64,000 bases of DNA from Parvibaculum sp. (GCF_030651915.1 NZ_JAUSBV010000004.1:88305-152304), one strand, 5' to 3'; counted from the stretch's first letter, positions 16,101 to 26,437 are shown. Numbers and translations: made by a program. Notes: generated by a model not told the origin, from the sequence alone.

Positions 16101-18390
16101 ACGCGGGCGCAAACTGCTGGGCGAAGTGAGCATCGGCACCGGCGTCGGCCAGGCCGCGCCGCCGAAACTGGTGCAGCTCGAACCACCGAAAGTTCCGGCC
16201 GAGGATTTTGCGAAGAACTTTCCCGACGGCAAGGATGTGCAGCGCGCCTCGAACCTTGAACTCGACGATCTGATCGATCCGGCCAATCCCGGCAAGCTGC
16301 CGGATATCGAAGACCTGACCAAGACGCAGGCCACGCCGCCATCGCAGCCGCGCGGGCCGCCGGACCCTGCGACCGGCAGCGGCGACGACACAGTTCGACT
16401 GGGCACACCGGCCACGCCCGCGCCGCGCAGCACCAGCGCCGACGACACGATCCGCGTCGGCCAGCCCGGCGATGGCGCATCGCCGGCCACGGGCGCCGAG
16501 CCTCAGCGGCTTCCAGAAGCCGAGGCCGCCAGCGCCAACGCCGATCAACTCGACCGTCTGCGCCGCGATGCCGACGCCGCCTATGAACGCTCGCAGCAGC
16601 TTGCGCAGGAAGCTTTCGCGCAGAACCGCGCGATCGATGCCGCGGAAGGCAACGAACTTCTGAAGGGTGCCCACACGGCGGCGGCACAGGAGGTTGTGGA
16701 AACCGCGGTCGATCAGGCGCGCCGCGCCGGCCTGACCGAATCCGAAATTCACGCGATCATTTCAAAATACGATGTGACGAGCGGGCGCGGCGACCTGATG
16801 CGCTTTGCGCTGGTCGACGAGTTGCAGCGCGTGTCCGTCCAGCGTCTCGGTTATGAACTGGTCGACGAATTCTACGCGCTGGACGTGATGGAGCTGGTAA
16901 CGCGGAGCTATACCGGCGCAGCGACACCGGCGGATCTCGCGCGGCTGAAAGTCTGGATCGACCGCGCCGCCGATGCCGGCGAGGATTTCTTCTCGCGTCT
17001 TCAGCGGCAGGGCACCTATACCGATCTCGACGGCTTCGAGCATCTTGCCGATGCCGACGGCATTGCCAGCTTGCGGAAGCTCGCCGCCGACAACGACCTG
17101 CTGCCGATGGGCCTGCTCGAAACCCAGGCGCTGACGGCGAGCGAGCGGCTGGCCGAAAGCTCGATCGGCAAGGTCCGCAACCTGCCCGAGCCGCAGCGCG
17201 TCGACGTGGCCAACGCGATCTTCGATGCGCGCCGCCTCGCCGCCGAGGCGGGCCTCAAGGCGCTTGACGCGACCGAGAAAGCGGCGCTGCGCATCGCCGA
17301 CGGGGTCGTCGGCGATGCCGGCGGTGTGCCGGCCTGGGCACGCGGCCTCGACAGGACGTCCTACGAAAAGATCGCGCATCTGGGCGGCCGGGCGGATTTT
17401 CAGAAACTGATCGAAGCCGATCCGTCGATCCTGCGCCAGGCCGCTGCCGACCCCGATGTTCGCGCGGTGATCGAATTGCAGCCCTATCGCGATCCGGCCG
17501 AATTCCAGAAGGCGCTGGCCAACGAACGCAAACGCGTCAAGCGCCCGCTGCCCGGCGCCTTCGACGAGGCGGCCGAGGACCACTGGCTGCCCAAACAGGT
17601 GATGAAGGACGGCAAGGAGCAACCGGTCGCCTTCAGGCATGAAGTCCTGGAAGGCGACGGCAAGAAATTCAGCACCGACAAGTTCCTCAATGGCGGCGAC
17701 GACGTCGCCGTCGTCGAGCGCGAGCTCGGCCTTGCCGAGCTGCCGGAATTTGCCGGTTCGAAACAGATGACCTGGTCCTATATGGAAGCCAAGCTGCTGC
17801 CGGACTTCTTCGACAATGTCAAAGTGCCGATGATCGGCGAGCGCGGAACAAGTTCGGCGGCGATGCTCAACATGCGCGCCTTCCACAATCTCGACATCCC
17901 CTATGGCGACCCGTCGCTGAAGCTGATCAAGATGTCGAATGTCGAGAATGCCAATACCAGCGTTCAGATCGCCTGGATGAAACGCGTCTATGGCGCCGAC
18001 TGGACCAAATATCTGCCCAACACCCATTCGGTGCGCTATGCCGAGTCGGCGCTCAACCAGGCCGGCTTCCGCATCAAGGAAGTGAGGCTGGGCGGCGAAC
18101 GGCCGCTGCGGATGAATGCGCGCGGCATGGTGGAAGGCAATTTCTTCAAGGCCAAGGAATCGCCGATGGAGTTCCTCGCCCGCTATGGCGTCTCGCCCAA
18201 TGAGGCGATCGAGACCGGCCACGATATCTATATCGTCGTCGAGCCCTTCGGCGCCGCGGCGCCGCGCTCCGCATCGGCCGCACCCTTGCGCCGGAAGCGG
18301 CGGGCCCTGTCCGGCTGGCGCCCGGCGCGCCGCCGGGGACCGGTCAGGGCCGCTGACGCTATGCCCGGACGATCACAGGCAGCTCGGTGA
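13108..18390 (+). CDS. Giant uncharacterised multidomain protein (1760 aa)
   Basis: This very long protein is not one I recognise. It has no classical signal peptide, but residues about 24-48 are Ala/Gly-rich and hydrophobic. The next several hundred residues contain beta-rich stretches (LAGKWEVAYHDRILGRVRG). A hydrophobic stretch lies at about 860-895 (VLVIAVTIGTSAAAAGGGLL). A Pro/Thr-rich linker (about 1070-1140) contains DDTVRLG and DDTIRVG. A helical region follows, and then a compact C-terminal domain at about 1485-1715 (MTWSYMEAKLLPDF, NTHSVRYAESALNQAGF). Its start overlaps the preceding gene. Its stop lies 32 bases inside the convergent P450 gene. The layout resembles large secreted or surface effectors, but no toxin or enzyme motif is certain. 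Confidence 0.72.
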   Translation: MKLFGFDIPLPDLGALKLSALGTPAGMAVARVGGAAALAGAAMLAMGAFGDDDPPPVELAGKWEVAYHDRILGRVRGKATVADGEGSAEVVLTHPKTKQEYTLRSTRFARSGDTLNVTLEGQWPGAEGYVEPPLGEEQSVGAGSPYEWQGPAKITLAHGDSEETFKVLKDEPVGKHKVELELYIGDEAMTGAWKQWANAVTGRDEAEGGRIADFRFAGDGTGRAYQTGIETWYRPRPVIHIVAPSEDQLAIREYLGAKFPYPWKADGSSAGILIDRRYLLVVGDELPTEPGETAELKSLDADVEYFVEAKRSQYGDRPTAQLILDNAFTHIRRNLKQQMLAEGFGNEALLQATMDAIYEKDWILIRAELKRPAEPGRKGFTLNGAEGSWVLRYGDFVADFAVTRPVGGETEGTDHVLMPEKIYLEFRTAAPLLADELPVQLWVNDDVHVFAGNRTIMAKRLPRTKEDDEALAELREAVRFAGGDVENVKPIHIYRTPPIGLVDKGQEASGGAMDLPEVGDDWRVTVKDGDTIRGVSIATDILRTEPFHAQAMVVNSPAEIVRHTTPGLGAAQNLTWTRAVMEAARCTGAPIDTPVDFDALARRKATTFKSKVYLADAAKRATGKELLGAIPGEGWLEGSARLGRDAAAGVIQSPTAFSGGETYSLDMLVGDHAAMLILREAFIEMMTRQIEEVSAIRSDAAIYGFRASAEIPSSYAPNHPFSTIDVKAPNGKTVSFSFSYASDDLLKQELGLDAAAAEAWRLDATRQMLREYLASLRAALGVAQGIKTCGEHQKLVELTGRGFAAVNRYARSRLMTAQSIRGERDDAWKADRVARAWMAGVPVFAEALADQQSLSAQDTKVLVIAVTIGTSAAAAGGGLLGWAVAYEALFFSTVATMADVANAAHVLYTEIGHKLNTTAEVRFARGAHAVLGDARLEQALAEDRHWAEISAGLYLDVLPSVAFNSGADFLKGLKDIGGTSAAVYRGGKRLVSQARSIERGRKLLGEVSIGTGVGQAAPPKLVQLEPPKVPAEDFAKNFPDGKDVQRASNLELDDLIDPANPGKLPDIEDLTKTQATPPSQPRGPPDPATGSGDDTVRLGTPATPAPRSTSADDTIRVGQPGDGASPATGAEPQRLPEAEAASANADQLDRLRRDADAAYERSQQLAQEAFAQNRAIDAAEGNELLKGAHTAAAQEVVETAVDQARRAGLTESEIHAIISKYDVTSGRGDLMRFALVDELQRVSVQRLGYELVDEFYALDVMELVTRSYTGAATPADLARLKVWIDRAADAGEDFFSRLQRQGTYTDLDGFEHLADADGIASLRKLAADNDLLPMGLLETQALTASERLAESSIGKVRNLPEPQRVDVANAIFDARRLAAEAGLKALDATEKAALRIADGVVGDAGGVPAWARGLDRTSYEKIAHLGGRADFQKLIEADPSILRQAAADPDVRAVIELQPYRDPAEFQKALANERKRVKRPLPGAFDEAAEDHWLPKQVMKDGKEQPVAFRHEVLEGDGKKFSTDKFLNGGDDVAVVERELGLAELPEFAGSKQMTWSYMEAKLLPDFFDNVKVPMIGERGTSSAAMLNMRAFHNLDIPYGDPSLKLIKMSNVENANTSVQIAWMKRVYGADWTKYLPNTHSVRYAESALNQAGFRIKEVRLGGERPLRMNARGMVEGNFFKAKESPMEFLARYGVSPNEAIETGHDIYIVVEPFGAAAPRSASAAPLRRKRRALSGWRPARRRGPVRAADAMPGRSQAAR

Positions 18391-19678
18391 TGCCGCGAAT
18401 GAAGTTGGAGCGCAGATATTTCGGTTCGCCGACAACTTCGACTTTCTTGAAGCGCTTCAGGATCTCTTCCCAGAGCACGCGCAGCTGCATTTCGCCGACA
18501 CGATTGCCGATGCAGCGGTGAATGCCGAAACCGAAGGAAAGATGGTGCCGCGCGCCTTCGCGGTCGATCAGGAACTCGTTGGCGCGCTCGATCTTGCTGT
18601 CGTCGCGGTTGCCCGAGACATACCACATGGCGACCTTGTCCCATTTCTTGATCTGCTTGCCGCCGAGCTCGGTATCTTCCAGCGCCGTGCGGCACATATG
18701 GGCGACCGGGCTCTGCCAGCGGATGATTTCGGAGACCATGTTGGGGATGATGTCCGGGTCCTGCTGCAGCTTGCGGTATTCATCCGGAAACTGATTGAGC
18801 GCCAGCACGCCGCCGGTGATCGAATTGCGCGTCGTGTCGTTGCCGCCGACGATCAGCAGCAGCATGTTGCCGAGATATTCGTTGGGCGACATGTTCTTGG
18901 TCGACTCGCCATGCGCCAGCAGCGAAATCAGGTCCGAGCCCGGATTGGCCAGCCGGTCCTTCCAGACGCCGTCGAAATATTCCCAGCAGCTCCACAGCTC
19001 CTTGAAGGCATCTTCCGGCGTCTCGAAATATTCGGGGTCGCCGATCCGCTCGACCGTGTCGGACCAGTGGATGAGTTTGTGGCGGTCTTCCTGCGGCACG
19101 TTGAAAAGCGTCGCCAGCGTGCGGCCGGTCAGCTCGACCGAGACCTGGCGCACCCAGTTGAATTCCTCGCCGCGCGGCAGCTCGTCGAGAATGAGCCCGG
19201 CGCGTTCGCGGATCAGCGGTTCGAGAGCGGCGAGGTTCTGTGGCGTGAACATCGGCTGCACGACCTTGCGCTGCTCATCATGCTTGGGCGGATCTTCCAT
19301 GATGAACATCGGCAGATGGGTCAAGGGATCGGGCTCGCCCTCGACGCGCAGGCCGCCAAGGCGGATGCCGCCATTGCGGATGTCGGAGGAGAAAATCTTG
19401 TGGTTGGTGTCGACATGCATGATGTCTTCGTATTTCGTCACCGACCAGTAGCGGCCGTAAGGCCCGGTCTCGTTCAGATGAACGGGGTCTTCCTGCCGCA
19501 GCCGTTCGAAATAAGGCAAGGTCTTGTTGGCGGCAAAGAGATCGTCATGGGCGGGATCGAGCTCGGCGAGCGGGATCGACCAGGGATCGCGTTCGACATC
19601 GATCTTCCATTTGGCCGCCATGTCGGCGTTCTTGCGCGTGTAGTCCCGGCCGGTGGTTCCTGCATCCGCTTCGCTCAT
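18359..19678 (-). CDS. Cytochrome P450, CYP153-like alkane/fatty-acid hydroxylase
   Basis: This 439-residue P450 has the heme loop FGFGIHRCIGNR (Cys is the fifth iron ligand), the oxygen-binding I-helix GGNDTTRNS, and the K-helix-like region SEIIRWQSPVAHMCR. The segments MFIMEDPPKHDEQRK and LPYFERLRQEDPVH match bacterial CYP153 enzymes, which hydroxylate the terminal carbon of alkanes or fatty acids with a ferredoxin and reductase. Neither electron partner is nearby. The ATG at 19678 follows GGGAGAG. A divergent-type neighbour is not present: a TetR gene lies upstream on the same strand. The last 32 bases overlap the convergent giant gene. Confidence 0.88.
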   Translation of the reverse strand: MSEADAGTTGRDYTRKNADMAAKWKIDVERDPWSIPLAELDPAHDDLFAANKTLPYFERLRQEDPVHLNETGPYGRYWSVTKYEDIMHVDTNHKIFSSDIRNGGIRLGGLRVEGEPDPLTHLPMFIMEDPPKHDEQRKVVQPMFTPQNLAALEPLIRERAGLILDELPRGEEFNWVRQVSVELTGRTLATLFNVPQEDRHKLIHWSDTVERIGDPEYFETPEDAFKELWSCWEYFDGVWKDRLANPGSDLISLLAHGESTKNMSPNEYLGNMLLLIVGGNDTTRNSITGGVLALNQFPDEYRKLQQDPDIIPNMVSEIIRWQSPVAHMCRTALEDTELGGKQIKKWDKVAMWYVSGNRDDSKIERANEFLIDREGARHHLSFGFGIHRCIGNRVGEMQLRVLWEEILKRFKKVEVVGEPKYLRSNFIRGITELPVIVRA

Positions 19679-19749
19679 GGGCTCTCTCCCTGAATTTTCC
19701 GCCTTTCTTTTACATCTAGTGCGCGGAAAAGGGGAATCGAGCCCCGACG

Positions 19750-20448
19750 TCAGGATCGGGGGAAAGCCGCCACTTCCGCTTTCACGGCCTCGACGCTGCG
19801 TCCACCCGCCAGAACGCCGCGCGTGAGCAGGGTTGCGACTTCTGCGGCAGTCGCGGCAATACGGCCGCGGTCGTGGCGTTCGGCCCAAGTGACCGAATAT
19901 TCGGTGGCGGCCAGCAGCGCCTGCGCGGCGGTGGTGGCGTCGCAAGGCGCGAACTCGCCCTTTGCCATGCCCTCTTTCAGCCGCGCCACGAGCCAGGACA
20001 CGAGCTTCTTGCGCTGCCGCGCATAGGCTTTCATCCGCGCATCGCCGAGATCGCCGTGATTGAGAAGCCAGGTGCAGTCGTAGGACGCCGCGCAGAGCAG
20101 CTCGATGTCGGCGCGCAGATAGAGAAAGAGCCGCGCCGCTTCCGAAAGCGGCGCCATGCCGAGCTTCTTCTGTGTCGCCAGCGCCGGACCGAGCACGTCC
20201 TCGATCATCGCATAGACGATCTCGTCCTTGGACGTGAAGTAATAGTAGAGCGAGGCCTTTTTCAGCCCCGCATCGGCGGCGATTTCGCGCACCGAGGCGC
20301 CGGCAATGCCATGCAGGCGGAAAAGCTTCGCGGCGGCCGCAATGATGTCGGCGCGGGCATCGGCGGAAGCGGGCGCGGCGCTGGCACGCGGACGCCCGAC
20401 GGCGCGGCCCCGCGACGCAGGCCCGGATTTGTCATCGCTTTTTGCCAC
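19750..20448 (-). CDS. TetR family transcriptional regulator
   Basis: A TetR-type N-terminal HTH is visible (ADIIAAAAKLFRLHGIAGAS, VREIAADAG, KKASLYYYFTSKDEI), followed by a helical ligand-binding domain. I chose the GTG at 20448, about 50 residues before the HTH recognition segment and preceded by GGAA. An in-frame ATG at 20538 would add a cysteine-rich, less plausible extension. The gene lies just upstream of the P450 gene on the same strand and is divergent from the beta-oxidation gene at 20643, so it may control either. The effector is unknown; acyl-CoA or a fatty-acid-like ligand would suit the neighbours. Confidence 0.85.
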   Translation of the reverse strand: MAKSDDKSGPASRGRAVGRPRASAAPASADARADIIAAAAKLFRLHGIAGASVREIAADAGLKKASLYYYFTSKDEIVYAMIEDVLGPALATQKKLGMAPLSEAARLFLYLRADIELLCAASYDCTWLLNHGDLGDARMKAYARQRKKLVSWLVARLKEGMAKGEFAPCDATTAAQALLAATEYSVTWAERHDRGRIAATAAEVATLLTRGVLAGGRSVEAVKAEVAAFPRS

Positions 20449-20642
20449 CGTCGATTTCCATGTCGGTTTCCGCCTGCCGAAGCGGGGCGCAAGATAGCAC
20501 AGGCGGCAGCGCCTGTTCAGCACCTGACCGGCCTCCATCAACCCTGCACAGGGTGCGCTTGCCCCGGCGCTGGCGCGGGCGGCCCCCGTCGCTATAATCC
20601 CGCGCAACCAATAGCCATAAAAGCCGCAAGGGAGGCCCCTCC

Positions 20643-22721
<2,079 letters not shown>

Positions 22722-22731
22722 GAAGGAAAAA

Positions 22732-22754
22732 GGGGCGGCGGCCAACGCCGCCCC
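22732..22754 (+). terminator. GC-rich hairpin after the beta-oxidation gene
   Basis: GGGGCGGCG (22732-22740) pairs perfectly with CGCCGCCCC (22746-22754) around GCCAA. It is followed five bases later by TTTT. It may act as a terminator or a partial attenuator before the downstream small gene, which has its own ribosome-binding site. Confidence 0.6.
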
Positions 22755-22780
22755 GACATGTTTTCGGGAGGAACACGCCT

Positions 22781-23149
22781 ATGAGCGACAATGAAAAAAT
22801 CATCCGCGACTTCGTGAAGGCCTGGTCGCGCCTCGATGCGGACGAGATCGTGGGCTACTTCGCCGAGGACGGCGTCTATCACAACATGATGCTCGACCCG
22901 GTGAAGGGCCGCGCGGCGCTGAAGGGCTTTATCGGCGCCTTCATTGCCAACTGGTCGGACACGGAGTGGGAACTCCTGAACATTCTCTCGAAGGGCGACA
23001 TTGTGATCGCCGAGCGCGTCGACCGCACCAAGGCCGGCGGCAAGCCGGTGGCCCTGCCCTGCTGCGGCGTCTTCGAAATGGAAGGCGGCAAGATCAAGGT
23101 CTGGCGCGACTATTTCGATCTCGCGACCTTCTCGAAGGCCGCCAGCTGA
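22781..23149 (+). CDS. Limonene-1,2-epoxide hydrolase-like (SnoaL/NTF2-fold) protein
   Basis: This 122-residue single-domain protein of the NTF2-like fold resembles limonene-epoxide hydrolase. The C-terminal segment GGKIKVWRDYFDLATF and the segment ERVDR match the family's Asp-Arg-Asp catalytic arrangement, in which a water is activated to open an epoxide. GGGAGGA lies about nine bases before the ATG. Other NTF2-like proteins are isomerases or have no catalysis, so function is uncertain. It lies between a beta-oxidation enzyme and a GST and may detoxify oxidised products of the P450. Confidence 0.7.
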   Translation: MSDNEKIIRDFVKAWSRLDADEIVGYFAEDGVYHNMMLDPVKGRAALKGFIGAFIANWSDTEWELLNILSKGDIVIAERVDRTKAGGKPVALPCCGVFEMEGGKIKVWRDYFDLATFSKAAS

Positions 23150-23163
23150 CACCGGAGCGCCCC

Positions 23164-23865
23164 ATGACCATCCGCCTCTACGATCTCGCCGCGACCGAAG
23201 ACCGGCGCCTGAGCCCCTTCTGCTGGCGCACCAAATATGCGCTGGCGCATAAGGGGCTCGAGTTCGAGGCGGTGCCGGTGGGCTTCGGCGAAATCCCGAA
23301 CATCTGCGGCGGCAAGTTCAAGACCGTTCCGATCATCGAAGACGGGGCGACGGCGATGAACGAAAGCTGGGATATCGCCGATTATCTCGACCGGACCTAT
23401 CCCGAGCGGCCGATGCTGTTTGCCTCGCCCGGCGAGCGCGCGGGCGCGGTATTTTTCGACAACTGGTTCGGCCCGGAAATCATGCTGCGCCTGTTTCGCA
23501 TGTATGTGCTCGACATCCACAACCGCGCCCGGCCCGAAGACCAGCCCTATGTGCGCGAAAGCCGCGAAAAACGGTTGGGCGGCACCAAGCTCGAGGATTT
23601 CGTTGCCAACCGCGAGGCCCTGCTGCCGGAAACCCGCGACGCCTTGCGGCCGATGCGCATGGTGCTGGCGAAGCAGCCCTGGCTTGGCGGCGCGACGCCA
23701 AACTATATGGACTATATCGCGCTGGGCGGCTTCCTCTGGGCGGCATCGGTGGCGACCCTGCCGCCACTCGAAAAAGACGACATGCTGCATGACTGGCTCG
23801 CCCGCGGCTTCGACCTTTATGGCGGCCTCGGCCGCAGCGCCAAGACCGACCCGCTGGCCGCCTAG
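23164..23865 (+). CDS. Glutathione S-transferase family protein
   Basis: The 233-residue protein has an N-terminal thioredoxin-like domain starting MTIRLYDLA. It includes the glutathione-binding cis-proline segment TVPIIEDG and the E-S segment NESWDIADYLDRTYP. An all-helical C-terminal domain follows. The start lies 14 bases after the preceding stop, with GGAG upstream. It resembles the etherase-like GSTs, but the substrate cannot be assigned. It is probably in one transcript with the epoxide-hydrolase-like gene, which would fit glutathione-dependent removal of an epoxide or other electrophile. It overlaps by four bases the end of the convergent Anbu gene. Confidence 0.83.
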   Translation: MTIRLYDLAATEDRRLSPFCWRTKYALAHKGLEFEAVPVGFGEIPNICGGKFKTVPIIEDGATAMNESWDIADYLDRTYPERPMLFASPGERAGAVFFDNWFGPEIMLRLFRMYVLDIHNRARPEDQPYVRESREKRLGGTKLEDFVANREALLPETRDALRPMRMVLAKQPWLGGATPNYMDYIALGGFLWAASVATLPPLEKDDMLHDWLARGFDLYGGLGRSAKTDPLAA

Positions 23866-24605
23866 AAATCCCAGCCGGGGCCTGGAATGGCCCGGTAGGC
23901 CTGCGTCAGCGCATCCGACCATGAACGCCTGAGCCCGGCGAAATAGGCGTCGTCGTCCTTGATGCGCCGCTGCAGCGCGACCTTCAGCGCCTTGCGGCGA
24001 TAGACCATCAGGTCGATCGGCATGCCGACCGAAAGGTTCGAGCGCATGGTCGAATCCATCGAGATCAGCGCGAGCTTCAGCCCGTCGCCGAGATCGGTGT
24101 CGTAGTTGAGCGCCCGGTCGATAATCGGCTTGCCGTATTTGTGCTCGCCGATCTGCAGATAGGGCGTGTCCTCGGTCGCCTCGATGTAATTGCCGGCCGA
24201 ATAAATCTGGAAGAGCCGCAGCTCGCCATTGCCGACCTGCCCGCCGAGCAGGATCGAGACGTTGAAGTCGCCGGCCTGTGCCTCGAGCGAGGGCCCATCG
24301 TTGCGGTAGACATCGCGCACCGCCTGCCCCATCAGCTGCGCGGCACGCACCATGGTCGGTACCGTGTGCAGCGTTTCAAGTTCCTCGCTGTCGCCGAGCC
24401 GCACGCCCTGCTCGACCGCCCGGTTGATGGCGGCCTGGCTGACCGCAAGATTGCCGGCCGTCATCAGCCCGATCACCCGATCGCCCGGATGCTCGATGAC
24501 GGTCAGTTTGCGAAAGGTGGAGATATTGTCGACGCCCGCATTGGTGCGGGTGTCCGCCAGCATCACAAGGCCGCCTTCAAGCCGAAGCGCGACGCAATAG
24601 GTCAT
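23862..24605 (-). CDS. Proteasome-type peptidase, Anbu family
   Basis: The 247-residue protein starts MTYCVALRLEGG, so removal of Met would expose Thr2 as the N-terminal nucleophile of the proteasome fold. LVMLADTRTNAG and GLMTAGNLAVSQ match the Anbu (ancestral beta subunit) family. It acts in the cytosol. Anbu genes are known to sit with transglutaminase-like, alpha-E and circularly permuted ATP-grasp genes, and all three lie upstream here on the same strand in that order. Its substrate and the pathway are not known. The start is well supported because the Thr must be residue 2. Confidence 0.9.
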   Translation of the reverse strand: MTYCVALRLEGGLVMLADTRTNAGVDNISTFRKLTVIEHPGDRVIGLMTAGNLAVSQAAINRAVEQGVRLGDSEELETLHTVPTMVRAAQLMGQAVRDVYRNDGPSLEAQAGDFNVSILLGGQVGNGELRLFQIYSAGNYIEATEDTPYLQIGEHKYGKPIIDRALNYDTDLGDGLKLALISMDSTMRSNLSVGMPIDLMVYRRKALKVALQRRIKDDDAYFAGLRRSWSDALTQAYRAIPGPGWDF

Positions 24606-24659
24606 CGAAGTCTCCCGGTCTCGTCCGGCAACGGCCGGACCCCCTGTTGATTTTTGTCG

Positions 24660-25478
24660 CTACTGCTGCGCCGCGCCGCTTTCCACCTTGAGGCGGACTT
24701 CGAGCGTTTCCTCGCCGCCGCCGCGCCGGCGCCCCCGGACGGGCGACGCCTCCAGATAGTCGAGCCCGCAAGCGACCCGGACATGCGCCGAGGTCGGACA
24801 GATGCGGTTGGCAACATCGAATCCCACCCAGCCGAGATGCTCAATATAGGCCTCGACCCAGGCATGGCTAGCCTCATATTGGCTGTCGCCCTCGAACCAG
24901 AGATAGCCGCTGACATAGCGCGCCGGCAGGCCGAGATCGCGCGCCGCCGAGAGGAAGACATGGGTATGGTCCTGGCAGACGCCATAGCCATGCGCCAGCG
25001 CTTCCGCCGCCGTCGTCGCCGCGTGGGTTTCGCCAATCCGGTAGTCGACCGCATCGCGCACCGTATCCATCAGCCGGTGAGCGAGGTCGATGGGTGTGCC
25101 GTCCGAGGCAGCCCGCGCGGCGGCCGCCAGCGCGCGGATCGCGGCATCGGGCGCCGTCAGCTCGGTCTGGCGCAAAAAAAAGAGCGGCGGCAGCGGCTCG
25201 GCCGTGTCGGCAATGATGCCGCCTGTATCCGACGTCTCGACCTCGCCGGCGACGCTGATCGTCAGCGCCTCGTGCAGGCCGTCGAGATAGAGCATCTGCA
25301 GAACGTTGCCATAGGCATCGCGGCTTTCACGGACCCGGCCGGCGGGCATGGCAACGACGCGCCAGGACAGGACCTTCTGTCCGGCATGGCCGAGCGGCAC
25401 GAGCCGAAGCGCCTGCACCGAATAATTGGCAGGGCCCTCGTAGCGATAGGTGGTGTCCTGGCGGATCAGAATACGCAT
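24660..25478 (-). CDS. Transglutaminase-like cysteine peptidase of the Anbu cluster
   Basis: This 272-residue protein has an N-terminal bacterial transglutaminase-associated domain (MRILIRQDTTYRYEGPANY) and a transglutaminase-like core. The catalytic triad is visible: Cys in GYGVCQDHTHVFL, His in SHAWVEAYIEHLG and Asp in GWVGFDVANR. Such proteins can make or cut amide bonds. In this cluster they are thought to act with an ATP-grasp ligase on a peptide substrate that is not yet known. The start at 25478 matches the family N-terminus. A run of eight T bases on the minus strand (25174-25181) falls in the Phe-Phe-Leu coding segment. Confidence 0.88.
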   Translation of the reverse strand: MRILIRQDTTYRYEGPANYSVQALRLVPLGHAGQKVLSWRVVAMPAGRVRESRDAYGNVLQMLYLDGLHEALTISVAGEVETSDTGGIIADTAEPLPPLFFLRQTELTAPDAAIRALAAAARAASDGTPIDLAHRLMDTVRDAVDYRIGETHAATTAAEALAHGYGVCQDHTHVFLSAARDLGLPARYVSGYLWFEGDSQYEASHAWVEAYIEHLGWVGFDVANRICPTSAHVRVACGLDYLEASPVRGRRRGGGEETLEVRLKVESGAAQQ

Positions 25479-25491
25479 CGGCGACAGCCTA

Positions 25492-26433
25492 TCACATGAG
25501 GTAGACGCGGCTGATTTCGGCACCGAGCCTGTCATTCTGCTCGATATGCTCGCTGAGGAACTCGTGCAGGCCCTGGCGGAACACATCGTCGACCCGGCCG
25601 AAGCGCAGCCGCGAATAGATCTGTCCGGCGACGCGATGCGCCTCGTTGCGCTGGCCGTATTCCTCACCGAGCCGGTCGAGGCAGTCCTTGATTTCGGCTG
25701 AACAGCTGATCAGCGAGCGCGGCATTTCCTCGCGCATAATCAGAAATTCGGCGATCAACCAGGGCTTGAGCCCTTCGCGATAGACCGCATTGTAGCTGCG
25801 ATAGCCCGAAACAGCGCGCAGGATCGAGGCCCATTGATAATAGTCGACGCCGCCGCCAATCTCGGCATGCTCGGGCAGCAGCAGGTGATACTTGACGTCG
25901 AGAATGCGCGCGGTGTTGTCGCTGCGTTCGATGAAGGTCCCGAGCCGGGTGAAGTGGTAGCGATCGCGGCGCAACATGGTGGCGACGGTGCCGCCATAAA
26001 AGAGCAGCGAGCGATCCTTCACCCAATCGAGAAAGCGGTGCAGGCTGCCGCCGCGCACCCGCGCCTCGTTCCAGCCGGGCAGTTCGAGCCAGGTCGCATT
26101 GAGGCTTTCCCATTGCTCGGTCGTGAGCGAGGTACGCACGCCGCGCGCGTTGCGCCGCGCGGTCTCGATGCAGGACCGGATGCTTGACGGATTTTCAGGG
26201 TCGAAGGCGAGATAGGAAATGACGTTCTCGGGCGTCGCCTCCTCGTGCTTGGCATAGAATTCTTCCTCGCAACCCGAAACGACAACGGCCGAATGCCACT
26301 CGCTGCCGTCGGCATCGGTACCCGACGGCATCAACGACAAACGGTCGGTCACGCGCAGGATGCGGGCGAGGCTTTCGGCGCGCTCCATATAGCGGGCAAG
26401 CCAGTAGAGACTGTCGGCAGTGCGGCTCAGCAT
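25492..26433 (-). CDS. Alpha-E domain protein of the Anbu cluster
   Basis: This 313-residue, mainly helical protein of the alpha-E family begins MLSRTADSLYWLARYMERAE. It contains FIERSDNTARILDVKYHLLL. Alpha-E domains are found with circularly permuted ATP-grasp and transglutaminase proteins, either fused or adjacent. The start ATG (26433) lies four bases after the stop of the ATP-grasp gene, with AAGGGA upstream. Several in-frame codons upstream give a longer frame, but the MLSRTAD start is the conserved one. Its biochemical role is unknown; it may hold or present the peptide substrate. Confidence 0.86.
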   Translation of the reverse strand: MLSRTADSLYWLARYMERAESLARILRVTDRLSLMPSGTDADGSEWHSAVVVSGCEEEFYAKHEEATPENVISYLAFDPENPSSIRSCIETARRNARGVRTSLTTEQWESLNATWLELPGWNEARVRGGSLHRFLDWVKDRSLLFYGGTVATMLRRDRYHFTRLGTFIERSDNTARILDVKYHLLLPEHAEIGGGVDYYQWASILRAVSGYRSYNAVYREGLKPWLIAEFLIMREEMPRSLISCSAEIKDCLDRLGEEYGQRNEAHRVAGQIYSRLRFGRVDDVFRQGLHEFLSEHIEQNDRLGAEISRVYLM

Positions 26434-26437
26434 GGCG

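Noticed and set aside
14377..16752. A 791-codon minus-strand frame inside the giant gene, and a 486-codon one at 16762-18222
   Set aside because: The sense strand continues in a tight operon with overlap and a ribosome-binding site; the antisense translations show no domain.
17560..18250. C-terminal domain of the giant protein as a known polymorphic toxin
   Set aside because: The layout is suggestive, but I could not match catalytic motifs to any toxin family, and no immunity-like gene follows.
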